A stretch of 5,453 nucleotides of DNA from Deltaproteobacteria bacterium (lineage in GTDB: Bacteria; Desulfobacterota; Syntrophorhabdia; Syntrophorhabdales; Syntrophorhabdaceae). Every line of letters begins with the position of its first letter. Within the stretch, counting starts at the first letter, position 1. A program made the translations under genes and the position numbers. Location: assembly GCA_003506795.1 (NCBI GenBank), contig DNYO01000180.1:1-5453 (forward strand), given 5' to 3'. The notes below the pieces were generated by a model. The model saw nothing but the letters and a program-made list of their open reading frames with translations. It was not told where the DNA came from and searched no databases. Positions 1 through 4,756 of the stretch are shown here, piece after piece.

Positions 1-193
1 TTGGTACCGGTACATGGAAAGGGTAGCCTCGATCTGTCGTGGTCAAGGGGCACACCGTTGCAAGACCCGTTTTCTCGTTGAAAAGTGTATTGCTTACGAC
101 AAGGGCGGGCCGACGACCTCTCTGTTTATGACCTGATTGTGGATCGAAAGAAACGGCGATGAAATCCCCCTTCTTTGGAATGTAGGATTTCAT
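1..193 (-). CDS. mazF: MazF-type endoribonuclease toxin, N-terminal part (cut by window edge)
   Basis: Toxin half of a type II toxin-antitoxin pair. MazF enzymes cleave single-stranded mRNA at short sequence motifs in the cytoplasm and are held inactive by MazE. The first 64 residues are visible, read from the ATG at 193-191; the C-terminus lies beyond position 1. Seen: the opening 'KKGDFIAVSFDPQSGHKQ', then 'GRRPALVVS' (residues 26-34) and 'CPLTTTDRGYPF' (48-59). These match the family's N-terminal beta-barrel, including the Arg of RRP (R28) and the Thr cluster after PL that contribute to the active site. The usual Glu in 'GHEQ/GSEQ' is Lys23 here. The start codon directly abuts the mazE stop (TAA then ATG, no gap), so the two are very probably translationally coupled. 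The family is about 110 residues long, so roughly 45 residues are missing. Family assignment is confident; activity is not shown. Confidence 0.93.
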   Translation of the reverse strand, partial: MKSYIPKKGDFIAVSFDPQSGHKQRGRRPALVVSNTLFNEKTGLATVCPLTTTDRGYPFHVPVP

Positions 194-442
194 TTACCAT
201 CCTTCCTTGCCGACAATTTTACCCCAATCGGCCTCTTCCGGTTTATAGTGTCTGGGTATATGAGACACCAGTTCCCGCAGGCGGGCTCTGCCACGGATAC
301 ACTTCACCGGGGCTATCACGATCGCGCCGTCTTTTGTGGTCACTTCAACATGATCGCCAACGGAGATATGTGCATCCTCAGGGACCTGTCTTGCGAGGCG
401 CAGCCCCTGGCTGTTGCCCCATTTTTGAACCTTTACAATCAC
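194..442 (-). CDS. mazE: MazE-type antitoxin (AbrB/SpoVT-fold)
   Basis: Antitoxin that binds and neutralises MazF and, with it, represses its own operon. It is 82 residues long, the same as the E. coli protein as I recall it. Seen: the N-terminal swapped-hairpin DNA-binding region 'VKVQKWGNSQGLRLAR' (residues 3-18), then a beta strand ending 'GAIVIAPV'. The acidic and aromatic C-terminal tail has 'DWGKIVGKEGW', the segment that in known MazE proteins wraps over the MazF active site. The start is GTG at 442-440, supported by an AGGAGG Shine-Dalgarno at 454-449, six bases upstream. It is the first gene of the operon, with mazF immediately downstream. A consensus-like promoter and a palindrome lie just upstream, consistent with autoregulation. 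Confidence 0.94.
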   Translation of the reverse strand: MIVKVQKWGNSQGLRLARQVPEDAHISVGDHVEVTTKDGAIVIAPVKCIRGRARLRELVSHIPRHYKPEEADWGKIVGKEGW

Positions 443-463
443 CGCCGGCCTCCTGTTCTGGCA

Positions 464-500
464 GATATACTAGTATATCCATCGGATAGATCGCGTCAAA
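464..500 (-). promoter_or_regulatory. mazEF promoter with palindromic operator over the -10
   Basis: On the minus strand TTGACG (499-494), or TTTGAC (500-495), is followed after 16-17 bases by TATACT (477-472), a good sigma-70 match. The -10 sits inside the perfect 16-bp palindrome GATATACTAGTATATC (464-479). A dimeric MazE or a MazE-MazF complex bound there would block RNA polymerase. The mRNA would start near 465, giving a leader of about 20 bases carrying the AGGAGG site. Promoter and palindrome are seen; their use as operator is inferred from how mazEF operons are generally autoregulated. Confidence 0.75.
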
Positions 501-667
501 ACCCAGGGATCTTCGGCGAAGCTGGAAATGAAACATATTCTTTGTGTGAATTTATGATGATGGTTGACAGCAATATCTCTTTGAACGAGATCATAGCCTG
601 ACTGAACCCAGGCATCTTTTTATTGGTTACAGGCGGTTCAAAGTTGACCGGAGGTTTCCGGCTTCAT

Positions 668-1114
668 TTATCTGACCAGCAAGACCTCGGATTTCGCCCC
701 CTTGAGAACGTTGCTGCTCACGCTGCCAAGGAAATATTTCGCCAGGGCCGACTTGCCATGGGTGGCGATGACGATGAGGTCCACTTTGTTGAGATCCTGA
801 AATTTCAGAATCTCCTCGTAGGGGATGCCCTCGACGACCTCTGCTGAGATTTTGATTTCGCCGGACGACGAGAGCGTGGCGGCTTCCTTGCGTACACGGT
901 CTCTTGCTCCATCGAGCATCACCTTCCTTTGTTTTTCCACCTCTTCTTCCTGCATGCAGTAATCCATGGTGCATGCCTGGATGTCCTGGTCGACGACATG
1001 TAAGAGCACGATCTCCGCCCCGTTCTGTTTTGCAATATCAACGCCCCTTGAAAGAGCCCTGGCGGAATATTCCGAGAAATCCGTGGGCACCAGAATCTTT
1101 GTTACATTTTTCAT
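668..1114 (-). CDS. universal stress protein (UspA family, single domain)
   Basis: Cytoplasmic alpha/beta protein of the universal stress family, 148 residues, the usual length for a single-domain member. Such proteins bind ATP or act as dimeric signalling or protective factors under starvation or redox stress; the exact role here is unknown. Seen: first strand 'KILVPTDFS' (6-14) with the conserved Asp12, second strand 'IVLLHVVD' (35-42), and the C-terminal nucleotide loop 'ATHG', nine residues, then 'GS' (117-131), ending 'SEVLLVR'. This fits the G-2x-G-9x-G(S/T) ATP-binding pattern with Ala in the first Gly position, a common variant. An acidic helix with two nearby cysteines (C48, C53) precedes it. 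An in-frame ATG ten codons upstream (1144) is rejected because GGGGAGG lies just before 1114. Monocistronic, with its own candidate promoter at 1174-1202. Confidence 0.93.
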   Translation of the reverse strand: MKNVTKILVPTDFSEYSARALSRGVDIAKQNGAEIVLLHVVDQDIQACTMDYCMQEEEVEKQRKVMLDGARDRVRKEAATLSSSGEIKISAEVVEGIPYEEILKFQDLNKVDLIVIATHGKSALAKYFLGSVSSNVLKGAKSEVLLVR

Positions 1115-1173
1115 AACGCCTCCCCGGGTCCGGGACCCTGACATCGAGAATGTGTGAAAAAACCACTTGCAAC

Positions 1174-1202
1174 ACCCTATGTCTCTACGTAGGGTTTGTC
1201 AA
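1174..1202 (-). promoter_or_regulatory. candidate usp promoter with inverted repeat between -35 and -10
   Basis: On the minus strand a perfect TTGACA (1202-1197) is followed after 17 bases by the weak -10 TAGGGT (1179-1174), about 60 bases before the usp start codon. The interval contains a dyad: ACCCTA (1174-1179) pairs with TAGGGT (1190-1195), extending inward through one wobble pair to a 9-bp stem with a 4-base loop (1183-1186). A perfect -35 with a poor -10 and a dyad filling the spacer suggests an activator- or repressor-controlled promoter. No regulator is identified. Confidence 0.5.
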
Positions 1203-1238
1203 CGTCGCCTTCACGCGGAGCGCTGTACTTCGCGGATG

Positions 1239-1262
1239 CAGGGCGTCCGATGTCGCGCCCTG
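1239..1262. repeat. inverted repeat between two divergent promoter-like elements
   Basis: CAGGGCG (1239-1245) and CGCCCTG (1256-1262) form a perfect 7-bp stem with a 10-base loop. No T-run follows on either strand, so it is not a standard intrinsic terminator. It lies between the minus-strand usp promoter candidate and the plus-strand promoter at 1270, where an operator could sit. That role is a guess. Confidence 0.35.
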
Positions 1263-1269
1263 AACTTTA

Positions 1270-1297
1270 TTGATATATTAAGGGCGCATGTTATAAT
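1270..1297 (+). promoter_or_regulatory. strong sigma-70-type promoter facing decayed DNA
   Basis: TTGATA (1270-1275), a 16-base spacer, and a perfect TATAAT (1292-1297). Transcription would begin near 1304 and run right. The leader carries CCGCGA (1310-1315) pairing with TCGCGG (1331-1336), then GGAGGT (1345-1350) with no ATG, GTG or TTG at a usable distance. The promoter appears to have lost its gene, or to make a non-coding transcript. The GGAGGT could be partly masked by pairing of TTTCCGG (1340-1346) with the CCGGGGAAA near 1358-1366. Confidence 0.6.
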
Positions 1298-1392
1298 GAT
1301 CTTGCCTTACCGCGAGGATCAGTGACTTAATCGCGGGGATTTCCGGAGGTAAAGGCGCCGGGGAAACCACAAAAGAAGAAGGAAGCGGATTT

Positions 1393-1618
1393 CATCGTGG
1401 TAAATCGCCCGATCAACTCGGACATGTTGGGATGTTTGGAATCGAGATGGGAGACCACTGCAAAAGCAGCCCCGGTGGTAAGCGGTACGACTTTGAAGAA
1501 CCTCTCTAAGCCCTCAAGCCCCGCCGGCCGACGGTCCAAGGGCTACAACCGGGAAAGACGGCTGGCTGGCAGGGCCTGCCCCGGGGTCTAGCCCTTGGTA
1601 TGGTCTTTCAGACGGCAC
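1393..1618 (-). pseudogene. CheB methylesterase N-terminus, frameshifted and truncated
   Basis: Remnant of the catalytic domain of a CheB protein-glutamate methylesterase, the type often found at the start of CheB-CheR fusion proteins. One frame gives a Pro/Gly/Ser-rich linker, then 'FPVVALGPSAGG' (1555-1520), containing the G-x-S-x-GG catalytic serine motif. The next frame continues exactly where it should: 'GLEGLERFFKVVPLTTG', then 'AAFAVVSHLDSKHPNM' and 'SELIGRFTTM'. One extra G in the minus-strand run at 1522-1519 causes the shift. Similarity stops near 1393, after which the frame ends without CheB-like sequence. A possible GTG start is at 1618; an in-frame TAG at 1642-1640 limits the frame upstream. 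No good Shine-Dalgarno is seen. The rest of CheB and any CheR part are absent, so it cannot be functional. Confidence 0.75.
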
Positions 1619-1706
1619 TGCTTCGGAGCTGAACCACGTCTACATCATAAAACCCTTAGCAAGACATGAATTAGCGCAAGCAATCCGGCGCGCGTTAGAC
1701 GCATGA
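1602..1706 (+). pseudogene. response-regulator receiver domain, C-terminal remnant
   Basis: One open frame ending at TGA 1704-1706 reads 'GLSDGTASELNHVYIIKP' then 'LARHELAQAIRRALDA'. This is the end of a receiver domain: 'GxSD' near the fourth strand, the conserved 'KP' at 1650-1655 after a hydrophobic strand, and the final helix ending 'IRRALDA'. Such tails are typical of receiver domains at the C-terminus of PAS-containing hybrid sensor kinases. About seven residues seem missing between 'SD' and 'YIIKP', and nothing recognisable as the phosphoacceptor half lies upstream. Instead the opposite strand carries the CheB remnant. GGAGGAATAG directly after the stop may be the leftover ribosome site of a lost next gene. 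Confidence 0.65.
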
Positions 1707-1941
1707 GGAGGAATAGACAAGCGCATCAAAATGAAGCGTGCGGGTTCGTTGCGTTTGTATTCCGCGTAGACTTCTTTCCGTAATCAGTGCCCATCTCCCG
1801 AGGGCGCGATATTGCTTTGGTAGATACGCAACAAAGCCTGGTCTTACACCATTCCATCCAATTTCTGCGACACGCGCTATATGCCGATCGTTATTGGATA
1901 GGACGGACTACCCACCTTCAGCATTCACACACCGGACGAAT
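1707..1941. other. stretch with no recognisable gene
   Basis: Between the receiver-domain remnant and the dnaN terminator no frame on either strand gave a family I recognise. The plus-strand frame from 1787, opening MPISRGRDIALVD, is open but reads into the dnaN terminator, and its composition is not convincing. The minus strand contains GGCTTTGTTGCGTA (1838-1825), which resembles the tip of some transposon terminal repeats, but no partner repeat or transposase was seen. Decayed DNA is the best description. Confidence 0.45.
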
Positions 1942-1977
1942 AAAAAAGCCCCCAGGGGCGAAAGCTCTAGGGGGCTT
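1942..1977 (-). terminator. intrinsic terminator of dnaN
   Basis: On the minus strand AAGCCCCC (1977-1970) pairs with GGGGGCTT (1953-1946) in an 8-bp stem, followed by a run of six T (1947-1942) that overlaps the end of the stem. It begins 14 bases after the dnaN stop codon. The plus strand lacks a T-run at the matching place, so it should act mainly on dnaN transcripts. Confidence 0.9.
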
Positions 1978-1991
1978 GTGATGTCGAAGCA

Positions 1992-3101
1992 TCAGGTTTT
2001 GATTGGCATGATGATGTTGACATAATCCGTTGCATTCAATCCCTTCAGGACGTAAGCACCGTAGCCTGCGGGCGCCTCTATGATCACATTATCGTCGGGG
2101 ATCTTCTGCAGTACATCGAAAAGGTACTTGATGTTCATGTTCACATTCAGTTCCGGGCCGCTGTAGGCGACCGGCACGCTCTCTCTGGCCCTGCCTATGC
2201 CTGATTCAAGCAGAACATCCATGGTTTCCCCCGCCACCGTGATCTGGACGGGGTCGTTCCTTTCGGATATGGACGCCACTTTGCGTACCGCCTTCAGTAA
2301 AAGATCGCGGTTTACGGTTATAATCCGTTCGTTTCCCGTCGGGATGACGCCCTTGTAATCGGGAAACTCACCCTCGATCTGGCGGCATATCAGTGTAGCG
2401 CGGGAGGTCTCGAAGACAACGCCTGTCTCGGAGGCGCTGATCATGACGATATCTTCGGCCGTGCCGGCGAGGATGATGTTCCTGATCTCTCCAACTGCGG
2501 ATCTGGGAACAACCACTCCAGGCAGGTCGACTTCGGCTTCCGTCGATTGGCCGTAACATGCCATCCTGAAGCCATCGGTGGCCACCGACACGAACTGTTT
2601 GCCGGCGAAGGACAGGAAGATCCCGTTGAGGATGAGACGCGTCTCATCGCGGGCCGCGGCAAACTCGGTCCTGTCAAAGGCGGCCTTCAGGACGTCGGTT
2701 CTCACGCGGACCTCCTTCGTCTTATCGGTGGCCGGCCGCGGGATTTCGGGATAATCCCCTATATCCTGCAGGGCTATGGTGTATTTGGTCTGTTTCTGCC
2801 GTACGTCGAGCACCTGACCGTCCATGGTGAACTCGATGTTATCGTTGTCGAGCTCCCTGATCATTTCGGTGAACTTTCTGGCGTGCACCAGGAATTTCAG
2901 GTATTCGGGCATGGTGACATCAAGGGTGATCACGGCAGACGTCTCGAGGTTCGTGGCGGTCACCCGGCTGCCTTCCGGCGAGAACTCAAGAAGAACGTTG
3001 GACAGCACCGGCATGGAGGCCTTGGACCCCGTTATGCCGATGAGTTGCGAAATAGGCTTGAGAAGCTTGTTCTTTTCGAACGAATAGAAAGTATTCGCCA
3101 T
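1992..3101 (-). CDS. dnaN: DNA polymerase III subunit beta (sliding clamp)
   Basis: Ring-shaped dimeric clamp that encircles DNA and tethers the replicative polymerase and repair proteins. It is 369 residues, full length for the family (E. coli about 366), with three clamp domains. Seen: 'MPVLSNVLLEF' (30-40) in domain 1, 'SVATDGFRMACY' (172-183), 'EGEFPDYKGVIP' (243-254) and the C-terminal 'VNIIMPIKT' (361-369). The TDG-x-R, FPDY and MP segments form the hydrophobic pocket that binds partner clamp-binding motifs, and all are kept, so it looks functional. The ATG start is supported by AAAGGAG six bases upstream. It lies 76 bases downstream of a small exported protein with no clear terminator between, so it may share that transcript. 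A strong terminator follows. No dnaA, recF or gyrB is adjacent, unlike the usual origin-region arrangement; whether a second dnaN exists cannot be judged from here. Confidence 0.97.
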   Translation of the reverse strand: MANTFYSFEKNKLLKPISQLIGITGSKASMPVLSNVLLEFSPEGSRVTATNLETSAVITLDVTMPEYLKFLVHARKFTEMIRELDNDNIEFTMDGQVLDVRQKQTKYTIALQDIGDYPEIPRPATDKTKEVRVRTDVLKAAFDRTEFAAARDETRLILNGIFLSFAGKQFVSVATDGFRMACYGQSTEAEVDLPGVVVPRSAVGEIRNIILAGTAEDIVMISASETGVVFETSRATLICRQIEGEFPDYKGVIPTGNERIITVNRDLLLKAVRKVASISERNDPVQITVAGETMDVLLESGIGRARESVPVAYSGPELNVNMNIKYLFDVLQKIPDDNVIIEAPAGYGAYVLKGLNATDYVNIIMPIKT

Positions 3102-3177
3102 TTAGGCTCCTTTCGTTTCTTTAATTTGTCTGTTATAAGATTGTGTTTGAGTTGTTTTTTCGGAAAGAGCTGCTGTG

Positions 3178-3492
3178 TTATTTGCCGAAGAGCCAGCTGA
3201 CGCCTGCGGACAGAAGATTGATGCCTTGGGCCGCGATGCAGGGAATAGCCGCAAGGCCGTTCGCTGGGGCGATACCGCACGTGACGGCGGCAAGATCCGT
3301 CGTCTTTTCGACTGCGGCCGCGGTGTCTCCAACAGTCTCCCTGCCGCCTGCCTCGTCAGAGGTGTTTGTGTCAGCGAGGACGGGCGAGGCGTAATTGGGA
3401 AATTCGTCCTCTTCAGGTGTTGTCCCGGCAGAGACCGGTACGGCTGCCATCAGTATAAGCGCAATAAGCGCGAGAATGCATGTCGTTCTCAT
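3178..3492 (-). CDS. small exported protein of unknown function
   Basis: A 104-residue protein I do not recognise. Seen: a clear Sec signal peptide, with basic start 'MRTT', hydrophobic core 'CILALIALILMAAVPV' and an A-x-A-like site 'VSA|GTT', giving cleavage after residue 22. The mature part is about 82 residues: an acidic, Thr/Ala-rich stretch, then a hydrophobic C-terminal third with two cysteines (C72, C85) that could form a disulphide, ending 'GVSWLFGK'. It is likely periplasmic or loosely membrane-attached. The second of two close ATGs is chosen because GGAG lies six bases before it (3492), whereas the first ATG (3498) directly touches the GGAG. A longer frame reaching 3615 crosses an intrinsic terminator and is rejected. 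dnaN follows 76 bases downstream on the same strand. Confidence 0.7.
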   Translation of the reverse strand: MRTTCILALIALILMAAVPVSAGTTPEEDEFPNYASPVLADTNTSDEAGGRETVGDTAAAVEKTTDLAAVTCGIAPANGLAAIPCIAAQGINLLSAGVSWLFGK

Positions 3493-3533
3493 GATCATCT
3501 CCTTTGTGAAGTATTTTTCGAACCCTAATGAAG

Positions 3534-3563
3534 ATACTATTGCAGATATATTACTTGCGGCAA
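3534..3563 (-). promoter_or_regulatory. weak promoter candidate for the exported-protein gene
   Basis: TTGCCG (3563-3558), an 18-base spacer and TAGTAT (3539-3534), with four of six matches in each box. It sits just after the upstream terminator and about 40 bases before the start codon at 3492, where a promoter is required. The position supports it more than the sequence does. Confidence 0.35.
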
Positions 3564-3564
3564 G

Positions 3565-3588
3565 AAAAAAGGGTGGCCGAAGCCACCC
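3565..3588 (-). terminator. intrinsic terminator with UUCG tetraloop
   Basis: On the minus strand GGGTGGC (3588-3582), TTCG loop, GCCACCC (3577-3571), followed by six T (3570-3565) and CTT. It is a textbook rho-independent terminator beginning 23 bases after the stop of the nucleotidyltransferase-like gene. It also insulates the exported-protein/dnaN unit from upstream transcription. Confidence 0.93.
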
Positions 3589-3611
3589 CTCTGTACAGCC
3601 GCATTCACCCC

Positions 3612-3896
3612 TCAAGCCGCATATATCACTTTTCCTTTCTTTGCGTGCTCAGCGATGATAGAAGCTCTGCTCTCCCATTCCTCGGGCGTCATCGTTACAT
3701 TGCCGAGGGGAAACAGGAACTTTCGGATCGTTCTTATTTCAGCATCTTGTTGTAAGCTTTGCGCGCCAAAGAGAATCACTTTGTTGACTCTGAGGCCATT
3801 TTCCACCAGGCAGCCGCAGAAAAAACGCACTATCCCTGAGTGCAGCCATTCTTGCCCCTGCTTTTTTATACTGTATTCCTCAAAAATTGTCAGCAT
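3612..3896 (-). CDS. nucleotidyltransferase-like protein lacking its active site
   Basis: A 94-residue frame recalling the MNT (minimal nucleotidyltransferase) superfamily but apparently missing its middle. Seen: an N-terminal helix-rich part, then 'VNKVILFGAQ' (37-46), the strand and turn that in active members reads LFGS and leads into the metal-binding SD-x-D motif. Here Ser is Ala and no SD-x-D follows. The sequence passes directly to 'FLFPLGNVTMTPEEW' (60-74) and 'IIAEHAKKGKVIYAA', which resembles the end of longer members. A deletion of some tens of residues is inferred, so catalysis is unlikely. ATG 3896 is chosen; TTG 3917 extends the frame seven codons; neither has a good Shine-Dalgarno. 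The start overlaps the end of an upstream frame by 17 bases. A perfect terminator follows. Homology is moderate, by pattern only. Confidence 0.55.
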   Translation of the reverse strand: MLTIFEEYSIKKQGQEWLHSGIVRFFCGCLVENGLRVNKVILFGAQSLQQDAEIRTIRKFLFPLGNVTMTPEEWESRASIIAEHAKKGKVIYAA

Positions 3897-4195
3897 CCGG
3901 TTGTTGAGATTTCTCAAAGGTATCTGAAGCTTTCCTACGTTCCAGGAACTCGGGGCCCCGCCGTTTGATTATCGTCCCTACGACGAATACGTCGATGCCG
4001 CGCACGAGTGCATCGGCGTCGGACTCCGCGATCCTGCGCAGCTCGCGGTAGCTGGCCGTTCCCCACCCTGCCCGCTTGAGGTGCCCGGGCAGCCTTGAGA
4101 AGAACAAGGCCGTTTTCGGAACGTCTATTGAAAGAACTTGATGTATGTGTATTGCTTTCGGCCGGAAAGCCCCGGGGAAGAGGTAATACAAGAGC
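3880..4195 (-). CDS. unidentified coding-like frame, possibly a gene fragment
   Basis: From an ATG at 4195 this frame gives about 104 residues. The last half looks like real coding, with ordered hydrophobic spacing and many G/C third positions: 'LPGHLKRAGWGTASYRELRR', 'IAESDADALVRGIDVFVVGT', 'IIKRRGPEFLERRK'. I do not recognise a family; the 'GIDVFVVGT' strand followed by basic residues could belong to an alpha/beta fold. There is no Shine-Dalgarno before 4195, and the frame stays open upstream only as a mirror of the plus-strand gene at 4229, so the true 5' end is uncertain or lost. Its stop (3882-3880) lies inside the start of the nucleotidyltransferase-like frame, suggesting coupled or formerly fused genes. 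Confidence 0.35.
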
Positions 4196-4228
4196 ATGCC
4201 AAGCAAACAAAGTCGAAGGGGTATGCAG

Positions 4229-4483
4229 ATGGACAGATATACATTTATCACGGCGCAACCGGGAGTCTCGGAGGCATTCGACGAGTTCATAAGGCTCCGC
4301 TCAAAGATTACGGGGTTGCATCGCGACGGAGATTCAGCATCGGGGCCCCGGGAGTCCAGCGAGATTCTGGTGGCTCTCAGAAGTGCCCAGGATAAATGGT
4401 TGGAACAGTGGGACGCGGCCGACAGAGTGTACAGGCAACACATGAAAGGCAGTGAGGACGAAAGCGAAACCGGGCGCAGGTAA
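4229..4483 (+). CDS. small hypothetical protein
   Basis: An 84-residue soluble protein, family not recognised, and the only likely intact plus-strand gene here. Seen: 'MDRYTFITAQPGVSEAFDEF' followed by amphipathic helical sequence, a Gly/Ser/Asp-rich middle ('HRDGDSASGP', 31-40), a second helix with 'DKWLEQWDAADRVYRQHM' (55-72), and a hydrophilic tail ending 'ETGRR'. There is no signal peptide or membrane segment. ATG 4229 is preferred because AAGGGG lies seven bases before it; in-frame ATGs at 4223 and 4196 are alternatives. Codon use is plausible, and the opposite-strand frame covering it is poor (Ser/Cys-rich). It converges with the HU gene. No clear promoter was found. Confidence 0.5.
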   Translation: MDRYTFITAQPGVSEAFDEFIRLRSKITGLHRDGDSASGPRESSEILVALRSAQDKWLEQWDAADRVYRQHMKGSEDESETGRR

Positions 4484-4756
4484 GCGCAGACCCGGCCCCT
4501 TGTCCGTCATTCTCCGGAGTTACCGATACTCCTCGACGCATGGTATCAGCGCTCCCCCAGGCAGATCGCAATAAACCCGCACCCGGGAACCTCTGAGCCT
4601 TCATCGCACTTTTCTTGTTAAGCAAGGACAAACATTGACTGCTACTGGGCACGGCCACTGTCTTATGCTGCCGGAAAGATTCGGAAGGCAATCGAGCGGG
4701 GCGATAGAAGGAGAGTCGGTTCAGAGGGTTGCGGATGGGGGACGATAAGGATTAGA
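4484..4756. other. intergenic stretch without a recognisable gene
   Basis: No convincing reading frame was found on either strand. Small dyads are present: CTCCGGAG at 4512-4519, and GGAGT (4516-4520) pairing with ACTCC (4528-4532) across a 7-base loop. A plus-strand frame reading 'YWARPLSYAAGKIRKAIERG' (about 4641-4700) looks protein-like but has no start and is closed by a stop shortly upstream. It may be decayed coding sequence. Confidence 0.45.

Noticed and set aside
137..601. Plus-strand 154-codon open frame across the mazEF region
   Set aside because: It is antisense to clear mazE and mazF coding sequence, has no Shine-Dalgarno and no recognisable protein features.
648..661. CCGGA/TCCGG hairpin after the usp stop as terminator
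   Set aside because: Only a 5-bp stem and no T-run on the minus strand.
1115..1144. Longer universal stress protein starting at 1144
   Set aside because: The extra ten residues are not family-like, and the GGGGAGG site is placed for the start at 1114.
1239..1262. CAGGGCG/CGCCCTG stem as an intrinsic terminator
   Set aside because: No T-tract on either strand and no gene ending there; kept only as an inverted repeat.
2547..3200. Plus-strand 217-codon open frame opposite dnaN
   Set aside because: It mirrors dnaN, which is full length and unmistakable on the minus strand; the plus-strand frame resembles no family.
3493..3615. Longer form of the exported protein starting at 3615
   Set aside because: It would read through the intrinsic terminator at 3565-3588 and bury the signal peptide; GGAG precedes the start at 3492.
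4230..4443. Minus-strand upstream extension of the unidentified frame to 4443
   Set aside because: Ser/Cys-rich shadow composition, and it overlaps the more plausible plus-strand gene.
4635..4669. Plus-strand promoter from TTGACT (4635) to TATGCT (4664)
   Set aside because: The spacer is 23 bases and no gene follows on that strand.
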